Assembly: GCA_030530045.1 (NCBI GenBank)
Contig: JAUMVS010000104.1
Span: 1 to 5,268, forward strand
Source: Phoenicibacter congonensis
GTDB lineage: Bacteria; Actinomycetota; Coriobacteriia; Coriobacteriales; Eggerthellaceae
Direction of reading: 5' to 3'
Length of the DNA: 5,268 bases
The notes beneath the pieces are model-generated. The model did not search any database. It worked only from the letters and a program-made list of their open reading frames with translations, and had not been told where the DNA came from. Every line of letters starts with the position of its first letter. Positions within the stretch are counted from its first letter, which is position 1. Below are positions 1-5,268 of this stretch, one piece after another. The position numbers and the translations under genes were made by a program.

Positions 1-96
1 GCGAAATTCTTTTTCGACCAAATCTGCTAGCCCAGTTTCGTTTTCGCTCACGTTTGTTTAACCTGCAAGCCGGTTGTTTTTCCAGCTACATTAAAT

Positions 97-200
97 GGGG
101 ACGATGAGTGCTGTGCAGCAGCAAAAAATACGCGCCTGACAGGCGAAATGCTGTAATGCACAACGGGGACGATGAGTGGTGTAAAACGGGGACGATGAGT
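97..200 (+). repeat. three direct copies of GGGGACGATGAGT
   Basis: The 13-base word GGGGACGATGAGT occurs exactly three times in the same orientation, at 97-109, 165-177 and 188-200. Copies 2 and 3 start 23 bases apart and share two more bases upstream (ACGGGGACGATGAGT). Copy 1 is 68 bases before copy 2. No copy was noticed elsewhere in the window. Direct repeats about one to two helical turns apart at a boundary suggest binding sites for one protein. Known examples are the multiple terminal repeats of IS21-family elements or an operator array. No transposase is in view, so the identity is inference; the repeat itself is certain. Confidence 0.9.
133..145. repeat. short palindrome CGCCTG-A-CAGGCG
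   Basis: Two perfect 6-base arms flank a single A, between copies 1 and 2 of the 13-base repeat. A second short inverted repeat, TGCTG-TG-CAGCA, sits at 109-120 directly after copy 1. A one-base spacer is too tight for an RNA hairpin loop, so the 133-145 site would act as a DNA-binding dyad if it has a role. The function is unknown. Confidence 0.5.
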
Positions 201-301
201 CCTCCACCTGGCAATTTAATTTACATGCAACTTTTCAGCGTAAAAATATTTTTTAGAACCACGTTAATTAAAAATAAATTTTTTCAATACATGAAAATTC
301 G

Positions 302-330
302 TTCAAATATTGCAATTCTGTACACATAAT
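302..330 (+). promoter_or_regulatory. candidate sigma-A-type promoter of the operon
   Basis: TTCAAA at 302-307 (4 of 6 bases of the -35 consensus) and CATAAT at 325-330 (5 of 6 of the -10 consensus) are separated by 17 bases in AT-rich DNA. Transcription would start near 337, giving a leader of about 60 bases before the ATG at 397. The AT-rich context makes chance matches likely, so this is only a candidate. Confidence 0.4.
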
Positions 331-396
331 TTTCGTTTCCCCAAGCTTAACCTTGTAACAATCCATTTAGTTTCTAGGAGAGAGAAGGGGGAAATT

Positions 397-1140
397 ATGG
401 ATGCAATGGAAATCGCAAACAGTCCTGCGTTGTGGATTGCTGCAGCAATTCCAGTTGCTTTTGTTATTTTGCAGGCAGTTCTTTTCTTTAGAAAAGCTCG
501 CAAAGCAGCAAAAGACATGGGCATGGCCGACGGAGACGTCAAAAAGGCTATCAAAAGCTCTGCAGTAACTTCAATTGGACCATCGATCGTTGTTTTGAGC
601 GGCATGCTTTCGTTGCTCGTAACAGTCGGCGCACCTGTCGGTTGGATGCGTCTTTCGATGATTGGCTCGGTTATGTTCGAGTCTGTTGCAGCTGGCCTGG
701 GAACATCATCTGTTGGCGTCACACTTGGCACTGACACAATGACAGGCGAAGCACTCACAATGGCAGTTTGGACAATGATTCTTTGTTCACTCGGCTGGGT
801 TTTGTTCGGCACATTCGCTGCAAACAAGATGGACCAAATCGAGGGCAAACTCACAAAAGGCAATTCTGGAATGCTCACAAGAATTGCATCTTGCGCAATC
901 ATCGGCGTTTTCTCAGCAATGGTAGCAAGCCACCTCATTAAGCCTGTTTACCAAACACTCATGGACGTTTCTCAAGGCACAATCACCGCTTCATGGCACA
1001 ACTGCCTGGCTTGCGTTCTTGGCGCGGTCATCATGTTCGTTCTGAACACAATCGCTGAGAAGAAGAACATCGGCTGGCTCAAAGAGTGGGCTTTGACAAT
1101 CACAATCGTCGTCGCAATGGTCGTCGTTGCATTTGTATAG
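397..1140 (+). CDS. DUF5058-family integral membrane protein
   Basis: This 247-residue protein is very hydrophobic, with about six membrane segments near residues 11-31, 55-79, 119-139, 160-180, 198-217 and 229-247. An additional amphipathic or re-entrant stretch lies around 84-103. The motif GAPVGWMRLSMIGSVMFE at 78-95 and the preceding GPS at 61-63 resemble what I recall of the DUF5058 family, a membrane family without an established function. The start at 397 is chosen because AAGGGGG (385-391) lies five bases upstream. The frame is open back to an ATG at 310, but that start has no ribosome binding site, overlaps the candidate promoter and adds a non-conserved-looking 29-residue extension. 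The stop codon is merged with the ribosome binding site of the next gene, so the two are probably translationally linked and made in matched amounts. A role as one half of a permease is inferred from context; the family assignment rests on memory of the motif, not a search. Confidence 0.85.
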   Translation: MDAMEIANSPALWIAAAIPVAFVILQAVLFFRKARKAAKDMGMADGDVKKAIKSSAVTSIGPSIVVLSGMLSLLVTVGAPVGWMRLSMIGSVMFESVAAGLGTSSVGVTLGTDTMTGEALTMAVWTMILCSLGWVLFGTFAANKMDQIEGKLTKGNSGMLTRIASCAIIGVFSAMVASHLIKPVYQTLMDVSQGTITASWHNCLACVLGAVIMFVLNTIAEKKNIGWLKEWALTITIVVAMVVVAFV

Positions 1141-1149
1141 GAGGAAATC

Positions 1150-1914
1150 ATGGACGAATTGAAATATTACGAAGAAGACTTTACTCCTAAAGCAAACAAA
1201 ATCGGTAAATTCACTGGTTACCTTGGCGCTCTGCTTTCATTCTGCCCAGCTGTGTGCTTGGCTGTAGTGTTCGGACTTCTGCCAAACTGGGCTGCTCTCC
1301 CAACAGCATTCGTTGCAGGCGCATCGGCTTTCGGCGTTCTTTGGTTCGTCGAGCCAATTTCATACTTCCCAGTTGTCGGTTCGGCTGGCACCTACATGGC
1401 CTTCCTTTCTGGCAACATCTCAAACATGAGAATTCCTTGCGCATCAATGGCGCAGCAATCAGCAGGCGTTGAGCCTGGCACACCACGCGGCTCTGTTATC
1501 GCAACTCTCGGCATGGCAGTTTCGATCATCATCAATGTTGCAGTTCTCACCATCGGCGCAATTCTTGGTGCATCAGTTCTCGCAATGCTTCCTACAGAAG
1601 TAAAAACAGCTCTGAACTACCTGCTTCCTGCTCTGTTTGGTGCTCTGCTCGTAAACTTCGGCATGAAGATGAAGGGCCACTCAGTCATCATGGTCATCAT
1701 CGCAATTGCACTTTACTTCGTGCTTGGCATGGGCTGGCTGAACTTCATTCCTGGCGCAGCAAACTGGCTTGGAACCCTTGGATGCGTTGCAATTTCGATC
1801 GCTATTGGCATTGCAACTATGAACAATGCAAAGAAAAATGCACAAGCTGCTCCTGCTGCTGACGCTTCCGCTGAAGCAACTGAGGCAACTGCAGAAGAAA
1901 CAACAGAAGAATAA
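1150..1914 (+). CDS. uncharacterised polytopic membrane protein, partner of the DUF5058 protein
   Basis: This is a 254-residue protein that I cannot assign to a named family. A charged N-terminus (residues 1-20) is followed by about six hydrophobic segments near 22-44, 50-68, 116-144, 153-172, 177-193 and 205-223. Between the second and third segments is a long loop with the character of a functional motif: VEPISYFPVVGSAG at 67-80, SGNISNMRIP at 87-96, and an AGVEPGTPRG stretch at 105-114. Its Gly, Pro and Asn richness suggests a re-entrant or substrate-facing loop. The C-terminal 30 residues are an Ala/Glu/Thr-rich acidic tail, probably disordered. The ribosome binding site TAGGAGGA (1138-1145) includes the stop codon of the upstream gene, so the two genes are coupled. 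The most economical inference is a heteromeric membrane complex with the DUF5058 protein, perhaps a transporter; a channel is an alternative. Confidence 0.85.
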   Translation: MDELKYYEEDFTPKANKIGKFTGYLGALLSFCPAVCLAVVFGLLPNWAALPTAFVAGASAFGVLWFVEPISYFPVVGSAGTYMAFLSGNISNMRIPCASMAQQSAGVEPGTPRGSVIATLGMAVSIIINVAVLTIGAILGASVLAMLPTEVKTALNYLLPALFGALLVNFGMKMKGHSVIMVIIAIALYFVLGMGWLNFIPGAANWLGTLGCVAISIAIGIATMNNAKKNAQAAPAADASAEATEATAEETTEE

Positions 1915-1952
1915 ATCTGAAGCAGTAAATTTAAAGTAAATCGAGGCGAATT

Positions 1953-3326
1953 ATGTCAAGACAAGACGTTTATGCAGAAGTTGAAAATCTACGCGAACTC
2001 TGCGAAAACACTACAAAATACATCTGGGAAAATCCAGAGCTTTCGGGCCACGAGGACTTGGGTGTAAAGCACTACTCACAGCTCATGGAAGACAACGGCT
2101 TTAAGGTCACTTTCGACGAGAAAAAGCCAACTGCTTTCGTCGCTGAGTGGGGCGAGGGTGCTCCAGTCATCGCAATCATGGGCGAATATGACGCGCTTCC
2201 AGGCTTAAGCCAGGCAGTTTCTGCTGAAAAGCAATCTGTTCGCGAAGACGGCGTTGGTCATGGCTGCGGACACAATATGCTTGGCAGTGCGGCTGCCTAC
2301 GGCGCAATTGCTGTCAAAAATGAACTGGAAAAAGAGGGTCTCAAGGGCACAATCAAATTCTTCGGCTGCCCTGAAGAGGAAACCCTGAACGGCAAAGTTG
2401 AGATGGTTCATCACGGAATGTTTGATGGTTGCGACATTGCAATCAGCTGGCATCCAATGAATGCAAACATGGTTCTGCAGGAGTCCTACCTCGCAAGCGC
2501 ATCTTGCCGCTATTACTTCCACGGAACTGCTTCTCACGCTGGCTTTGCTCCACAAAACGGACGCAGCGCTCTCGACGCGGTCGAAATCATGAACGTTGGC
2601 GCAAACTACCTGCGTGAGCACGTGGTCGACAGAACAAGAATCCACTACTCAACTCATGGCGACGCGTTTGCTCCAAACATCGTTCCACCTGAGGCCGATT
2701 CCTATTTCTACGTTCGCGCACCTCACATTTCCGACGTGAAAGACACGCTTGCACGCTTGAACAAATGTGCAGAAGGCGCAGCAATCATGACAGAAACCAC
2801 AGTCGACATCGAGCTCGACAGCGGTTGCTGCGAGATGCTTCCAAACATCGCCTACACCGACCTCACGCAGAAGGTTCTCGACGAAATCCCTGCAATTGAG
2901 TACACAGAAGAAGAGCTTGCATTCGCAAAGTCCCTGCAAGACACGCTAAATCCTGTAATGCTCAAGAGAGCTCAGGAGAGCTTCGAGCAAGACGGCCCAA
3001 TGTTTATCGGCACTGCTCATCGCGATCTTTGGCAGAAAAACCCAATCAATGCTTCAACCGACTCTGGCGACGTCAGCATGATTATGCCAATGAACCTCAT
3101 CACTGCGGCTTGCTGGCCAATCGGTGTGGCTCCACACACATGGCAAGCAACTGCTTGCGGCGGTTCAACAATCGGCCAAAAAGCAGCTGTTTGGGCGGCA
3201 AAAGCAATTGCGGGCACGGCCTACGAGCTCGTAACCAACGAAGAGGCAAGAAAAGAAATCATTGCCGAGTTTGAATCCAAAAAGCCTGAGGACTACGAAC
3301 CTCTGCTTGGACCAGCTCGTCTTTAA
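1953..3326 (+). CDS. M20-family amidohydrolase, AbgB-like (p-aminobenzoyl-glutamate hydrolase subunit B type)
   Basis: This 457-residue cytoplasmic enzyme has no signal peptide. It matches Escherichia coli AbgB (about 480 residues) along its length in a recalled alignment, including GEYDALPGLSQ (77-87), GHGCGHNMLG (102-111), GCPEEE (138-143), WHP (166-168), GRSALDAV (203-210), EGAALMTETTV-like sequence (274-284), ASTDSGDVS (367-375) and PHTWQ (394-398). By analogy with M20D enzymes the metal site would be C105, H107, E143, H167 and H395, with E142 as general base; all are present, so the enzyme should be active. Residues from about 180 to 290 form the inserted dimerisation domain. Family chemistry is hydrolysis of an amide bond in N-acyl or N-aroyl amino acids or small peptides; folate breakdown products are the AbgB substrate, but specificity cannot be read here. 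The ATG at 1953 follows a weak GAGG at 1943-1946. The 38-base gap from the upstream gene contains no terminator, so it is probably the third gene of the operon. An AbgA partner is not in the window. Confidence 0.93.
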   Translation: MSRQDVYAEVENLRELCENTTKYIWENPELSGHEDLGVKHYSQLMEDNGFKVTFDEKKPTAFVAEWGEGAPVIAIMGEYDALPGLSQAVSAEKQSVREDGVGHGCGHNMLGSAAAYGAIAVKNELEKEGLKGTIKFFGCPEEETLNGKVEMVHHGMFDGCDIAISWHPMNANMVLQESYLASASCRYYFHGTASHAGFAPQNGRSALDAVEIMNVGANYLREHVVDRTRIHYSTHGDAFAPNIVPPEADSYFYVRAPHISDVKDTLARLNKCAEGAAIMTETTVDIELDSGCCEMLPNIAYTDLTQKVLDEIPAIEYTEEELAFAKSLQDTLNPVMLKRAQESFEQDGPMFIGTAHRDLWQKNPINASTDSGDVSMIMPMNLITAACWPIGVAPHTWQATACGGSTIGQKAAVWAAKAIAGTAYELVTNEEARKEIIAEFESKKPEDYEPLLGPARL

Positions 3327-3387
3327 ATCTTTTTTAGTCTATAGAAACTCATAAAGGTATCGGTGCCCCTCCCCAAAAGTTTCTTTG

Positions 3388-3399
3388 GATATCGATATC
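3388..3399. repeat. perfect 12-base palindrome GATATCGATATC
   Basis: The site is both a perfect palindrome and a tandem pair of GATATC. It lies 62 bases after the amidohydrolase stop and just upstream of the terminator, where it would be transcribed as part of the operon's 3' end. It could be a protein-binding dyad, but the position is odd for an operator and it may be chance. Confidence 0.5.
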
Positions 3400-3407
3400 G
3401 CAGAACT

Positions 3408-3435
3408 CAGGCTCCAAAACTGGAGCCTGTTTTTT
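3408..3435 (+). terminator. rho-independent terminator of the three-gene operon
   Basis: A perfect 9-base-pair stem, CAGGCTCCA paired with TGGAGCCTG, encloses the four-base loop AAAC and is followed at once by six T residues plus a further GTTT. This is a textbook intrinsic terminator. It lies about 80 bases after the amidohydrolase stop and separates that operon from the regulator gene, which must therefore have its own promoter. Confidence 0.95.
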
Positions 3436-3442
3436 GTTTAAT

Positions 3443-3461
3443 GAATTCGTGTTAATTCACG
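3443..3461. promoter_or_regulatory. overlapping dyads upstream of the PucR-like gene, possible operator
   Basis: Two interleaved inverted repeats are seen: GAATT (3443-3447) with AATTC (3454-3458), and CGTG (3448-3451) with CACG (3458-3461) around TTAATT. They sit about 60-80 bases before the regulator start, just after the terminator. An autoregulatory site is plausible from position alone. The word GTTAATT inside it also occurs at 263-269 upstream of the operon, but seven bases in AT-rich DNA is weak evidence. Confidence 0.3.
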
Positions 3462-3493
3462 CCGTGCGCTCGGTTTTCTCATTCCCATTTATG

Positions 3494-3499
3494 TAGAAT
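3494..3499 (+). promoter_or_regulatory. candidate -10 box of the regulator gene
   Basis: TAGAAT matches five of six bases of the -10 consensus. No good -35 box lies 16-18 bases upstream, which is compatible with an activator-dependent or weak promoter. Transcription from it would start near 3506, almost at the ribosome binding site, so the true promoter may be further upstream. Confidence 0.25.
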
Positions 3500-3523
3500 G
3501 AAACAAAAGGGGGAGTAAAAGTC

Positions 3524-5152
3524 ATGGGGATTTCAGTTAAAGAACTTTTATCGAACGATTATTTTAAAGATTTTAAGGTCGTAGCAGGCAGAAAAGGCCT
3601 CGCTCGCGAAATACAAGGCATTGCATTTTTGGAAGCGCCAGACGCATTTAAGTGGTCGCGCGGCCGTGAGCTTGTCGTGTCTTCGGGCTTTATTTTGAAG
3701 GAATATCCAAACTGCATCGACGAAGCTAAGAAGGCTGGCTTTTTGGACGACTGTGCAGCAATGATGATTAAGTCGGGTCGTTATTTGGACGCCATTCCAG
3801 AAGAAATGATCAAGATGTTTGACGAGATAAAAGTGCCGCTCATTCAGGCACCTTTTTCTATTGCGTGGATGGATTTGATTACGCAAATCAATGCTTCTGT
3901 CATCAATCGTTCCATCATGAAGTTTCAGCTTCCTGGCGCTGGTTCTTCGGAATATGAGCTGCCCGATTACAAATCGCGAAAGATTCGCAAAATTTTGACT
4001 GAAGTCGAAGGCGAGATGAAATTTCCTTGCGCGATTTTCGACATCGACGAGGACGAGACCTACTACAGCTCTTCTGACTTCCGCAAGAAAGCATCGCTTT
4101 ATAACCTCGACGATTGCGAATTTTGGAACACGACTGTGCCGCACACGCGCCACACGCTTTGCGACTACATCAACATGTCACGCTACCGCCTGTTGCAGCT
4201 CGAAGACACCGACCTTGCGCCTGTGTCGTGGATTGTTTTGCCGATTGTGAGCCAAGGCAAAATGTATGGCTACTTTGTAATTCTCGAGAGTCGCGAGCTC
4301 ATCGATTATTACGACGAGACGATGGTTCGCATAGCCTACCTGGCGCTTCTTTCGCTCTACGAGAACTTGCACGTCGTGAGCGAAGAGAACAAGATGACGT
4401 TTGAGAGCCTCATCAATTACGCTCTCACCTGCGACAAGGACGACCTGAAGCGCGTTGCAACCCAAGCAACCATGAATGGCATTTCGATTACGGAAGCCTA
4501 CGACCACATCCTTCTAGAAATTCCAGAGGTTGACGTTAATAAATTCCGCGTTGAACTCGAGCGCGGCTTCTACGCTTCGTCGATGCGCGAGTTTGCAAAA
4601 TTTGCAATCATTGGCAAGCACGAAATTTTGCTCATCACTCCAAGCGGCGCAATTGGCGCCGACGTTAATTTGAAGCGCGACGCTCTGGAGAACTTCAAGG
4701 CGAAAATTAAGGAAAAAATTCCGAATGCATCGGTCACAATTGCGATTGTCGAAGACGCTGCTACGATTGTTTCGGTCAAGCGTTCCGTTTCAAAATGCCG
4801 CCGTGTAATGGGAATTGGCAAGGCGCTCATGCCTGAAAGGGAGATTTTGCGCTACTCCGACCTTGGTCCTCTTGCGTGGATTCGCATCCCCGACGACGAA
4901 ATTGGCGAGCTTTTGCACGACTACCGCAACCTTTCCGATGACATGCGCAACCAGGATGTTCTTGAGACGCTCAACGTTTATTTGTCGAACAACATGAACT
5001 ATTCTGTAACCGCTGAGAAGTTAAACGTGCACATCAACACGGTTCGCAAAAGAATTTCGCAGGCAGAAGATTTGTTACACTGCGACTTCAATGACCCGGT
5101 CGAGCGCATGAAGATCATCCTCCTCATCGATTTCCTGCGTGTAACTTCCTAA
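3524..5152 (+). CDS. PucR-family transcriptional regulator
   Basis: This 542-residue protein has the PucR domain order. Residues 1-125 fit the N-terminal PucR ligand domain (VKELLSNDYF at 5-14, RGRELVVSSGF at 46-56, PLIQAPF at 105-111). Residues about 150-290 are a middle region that may be GAF-like, and about 295-435 fit the degenerate GGDEF-like/CdaR region. The C-terminal helix-turn-helix lies near 478-541 (DVLETLNVYLSNN, then SVTAEKLNVHINTVRKRI). The ATG at 3524 is preceded by AAAAGGGGGA at 3506-3515, a strong ribosome binding site. No membrane segment is visible, so it is cytoplasmic. Characterised relatives act on nitrogen or carbon catabolic genes, for example purine use by PucR of Bacillus subtilis. 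Here the neighbouring AbgB-like operon is the likely target. The terminator between them means it is not co-transcribed with the operon. The effector is unknown. Confidence 0.93.
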   Translation: MGISVKELLSNDYFKDFKVVAGRKGLAREIQGIAFLEAPDAFKWSRGRELVVSSGFILKEYPNCIDEAKKAGFLDDCAAMMIKSGRYLDAIPEEMIKMFDEIKVPLIQAPFSIAWMDLITQINASVINRSIMKFQLPGAGSSEYELPDYKSRKIRKILTEVEGEMKFPCAIFDIDEDETYYSSSDFRKKASLYNLDDCEFWNTTVPHTRHTLCDYINMSRYRLLQLEDTDLAPVSWIVLPIVSQGKMYGYFVILESRELIDYYDETMVRIAYLALLSLYENLHVVSEENKMTFESLINYALTCDKDDLKRVATQATMNGISITEAYDHILLEIPEVDVNKFRVELERGFYASSMREFAKFAIIGKHEILLITPSGAIGADVNLKRDALENFKAKIKEKIPNASVTIAIVEDAATIVSVKRSVSKCRRVMGIGKALMPEREILRYSDLGPLAWIRIPDDEIGELLHDYRNLSDDMRNQDVLETLNVYLSNNMNYSVTAEKLNVHINTVRKRISQAEDLLHCDFNDPVERMKIILLIDFLRVTS

Positions 5153-5268
5153 CACAAGGTCCTCATTTAACAGGTATCAAGATGAAGACTGGCCGCTCGT
5201 TCGCGCCGAGAGTTAGTTTTCCGATGGCGGCGCATCCGGAAGCGAACCCTGGGAGCGCGAAGCGCGTA
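5153..5268. other. GC-rich structured tail, possible partial gene on either strand
   Basis: No terminator follows the regulator. After about 5190 the GC content rises well above that of the upstream genes, and inverted repeats appear: GTTCGC (5199-5204) with GCGAAC (5242-5247), enclosing TTCCGATG (5219-5226) with CATCCGGAA (5233-5241, one bulged C), then GCGC-GAA-GCGC (5255-5265). A + strand frame from ATG 5182 stays open for 29 codons to the window edge, but with only a weak ribosome binding site. A - strand frame entering from the edge ends at a TGA at 5163-5165 and would encode a 34-residue C-terminus ending in PVFILIPVK. Both may be by-products of a structured repeat; neither is called as a gene. 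Confidence 0.4.

Larger units (their letters stand above)
1..396. other. intergenic region, no convincing gene
   Basis: No open frame here has both a credible start and protein-like composition. A 73-codon frame from a GTG at 108 runs through the repeats into AT-rich promoter-like DNA and is not believable. The region divides into a mixed-composition part with repeats and palindromes (1-200) and a strongly AT-rich part (about 210-340) that includes the perfect palindrome AAAAATATTTTT at 242-253. The composition change near 200-212 could mark a junction between an element end and the native promoter of the downstream operon; this is inference. Confidence 0.6.
3327..3523. other. intergenic region between the operon and the regulator gene
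   Basis: This stretch holds the perfect palindrome GATATCGATATC (3388-3399), a weak CCAAA/TTTGG hairpin (3373-3388), the operon terminator (3408-3435), an AATT-rich dyad (3443-3461) and the leader of the regulator gene. No open frame of note is present. Confidence 0.7.

Noticed and set aside
97..200. CRISPR array
   Set aside because: The repeats are only 13 bases, the spacing is irregular (23 and 68 bases between starts), and no cas gene is near.
97..200. Three tiny genes, since each copy has GGGGA followed closely by ATG
   Set aside because: The gap between GGGGA and ATG is too short for a normal ribosome binding site, and the frames are not protein-like.
108..329. 73-codon frame across the repeat region
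   Set aside because: It starts at a GTG inside a repeat copy, has no good ribosome binding site, and its second half is low-complexity AT-rich promoter DNA.
310..396. N-terminal extension of the DUF5058 gene to the ATG at 310
   Set aside because: It has no ribosome binding site, overlaps the candidate -10 box, and the strong AAGGGGG sits correctly before the ATG at 397.
303..938. 211-codon frame on the - strand opposite the DUF5058 gene
   Set aside because: It is antisense to a clear membrane protein gene with its own ribosome binding site; its composition mirrors the hydrophobic codons of the + strand.
1953..3326. Allantoate amidohydrolase, suggested by the neighbouring PucR-type regulator
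   Set aside because: The motifs follow the AbgB/M20D pattern (GHGCGHN with Cys and His ligands, WHP, PHTWQ) rather than the allantoate enzyme pattern.
3548..4153. 201-codon frame on the - strand inside the regulator gene
   Set aside because: It is a shadow of a strongly supported PucR-family coding frame and shows no recognisable motif of its own.

Overview
The window holds four confident protein-coding genes, all on the + strand. They form a three-gene operon followed by a separately transcribed regulator. Base composition is intermediate, with strong purine-rich ribosome binding sites and AT-rich promoter regions. A PucR-family activator-type regulator next to an M20 amidohydrolase fits an anaerobic Gram-positive (Actinobacteria such as Coriobacteriia, or Clostridia). 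The organism cannot be fixed from this sequence; the taxonomic guess is inference.

Layout. Positions 1-396 carry no convincing gene. The first 200 bases contain three copies of a 13-base repeat (GGGGACGATGAGT) and two small palindromes, and look like the end of a mobile element or a regulatory array. An AT-rich stretch with a candidate promoter follows. The operon then reads: a DUF5058-type integral membrane protein (397-1140), a second polytopic membrane protein of unknown function (1150-1914), and a cytoplasmic M20-family amidohydrolase closely resembling AbgB, the p-aminobenzoyl-glutamate hydrolase subunit (1953-3326). A strong rho-independent terminator lies at 3408-3435. A PucR-family transcriptional regulator (3524-5152) comes next with its own leader. 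The last 116 bases are GC-rich, structured and unassigned.

How it may work together (inference): the two small membrane proteins are encoded almost back to back and directly upstream of a hydrolase. No AbgT-type or ABC transporter is visible. The simplest reading is that the pair forms an uptake system for an amide-linked substrate (an acyl- or aroyl-amino acid or a small peptide), which the AbgB-like enzyme cleaves in the cytoplasm. The PucR-like protein would sense the substrate or nutritional state and control the operon. The membrane pair plus hydrolase is the most interesting candidate for an undescribed system here; transport itself is not shown by the sequence.
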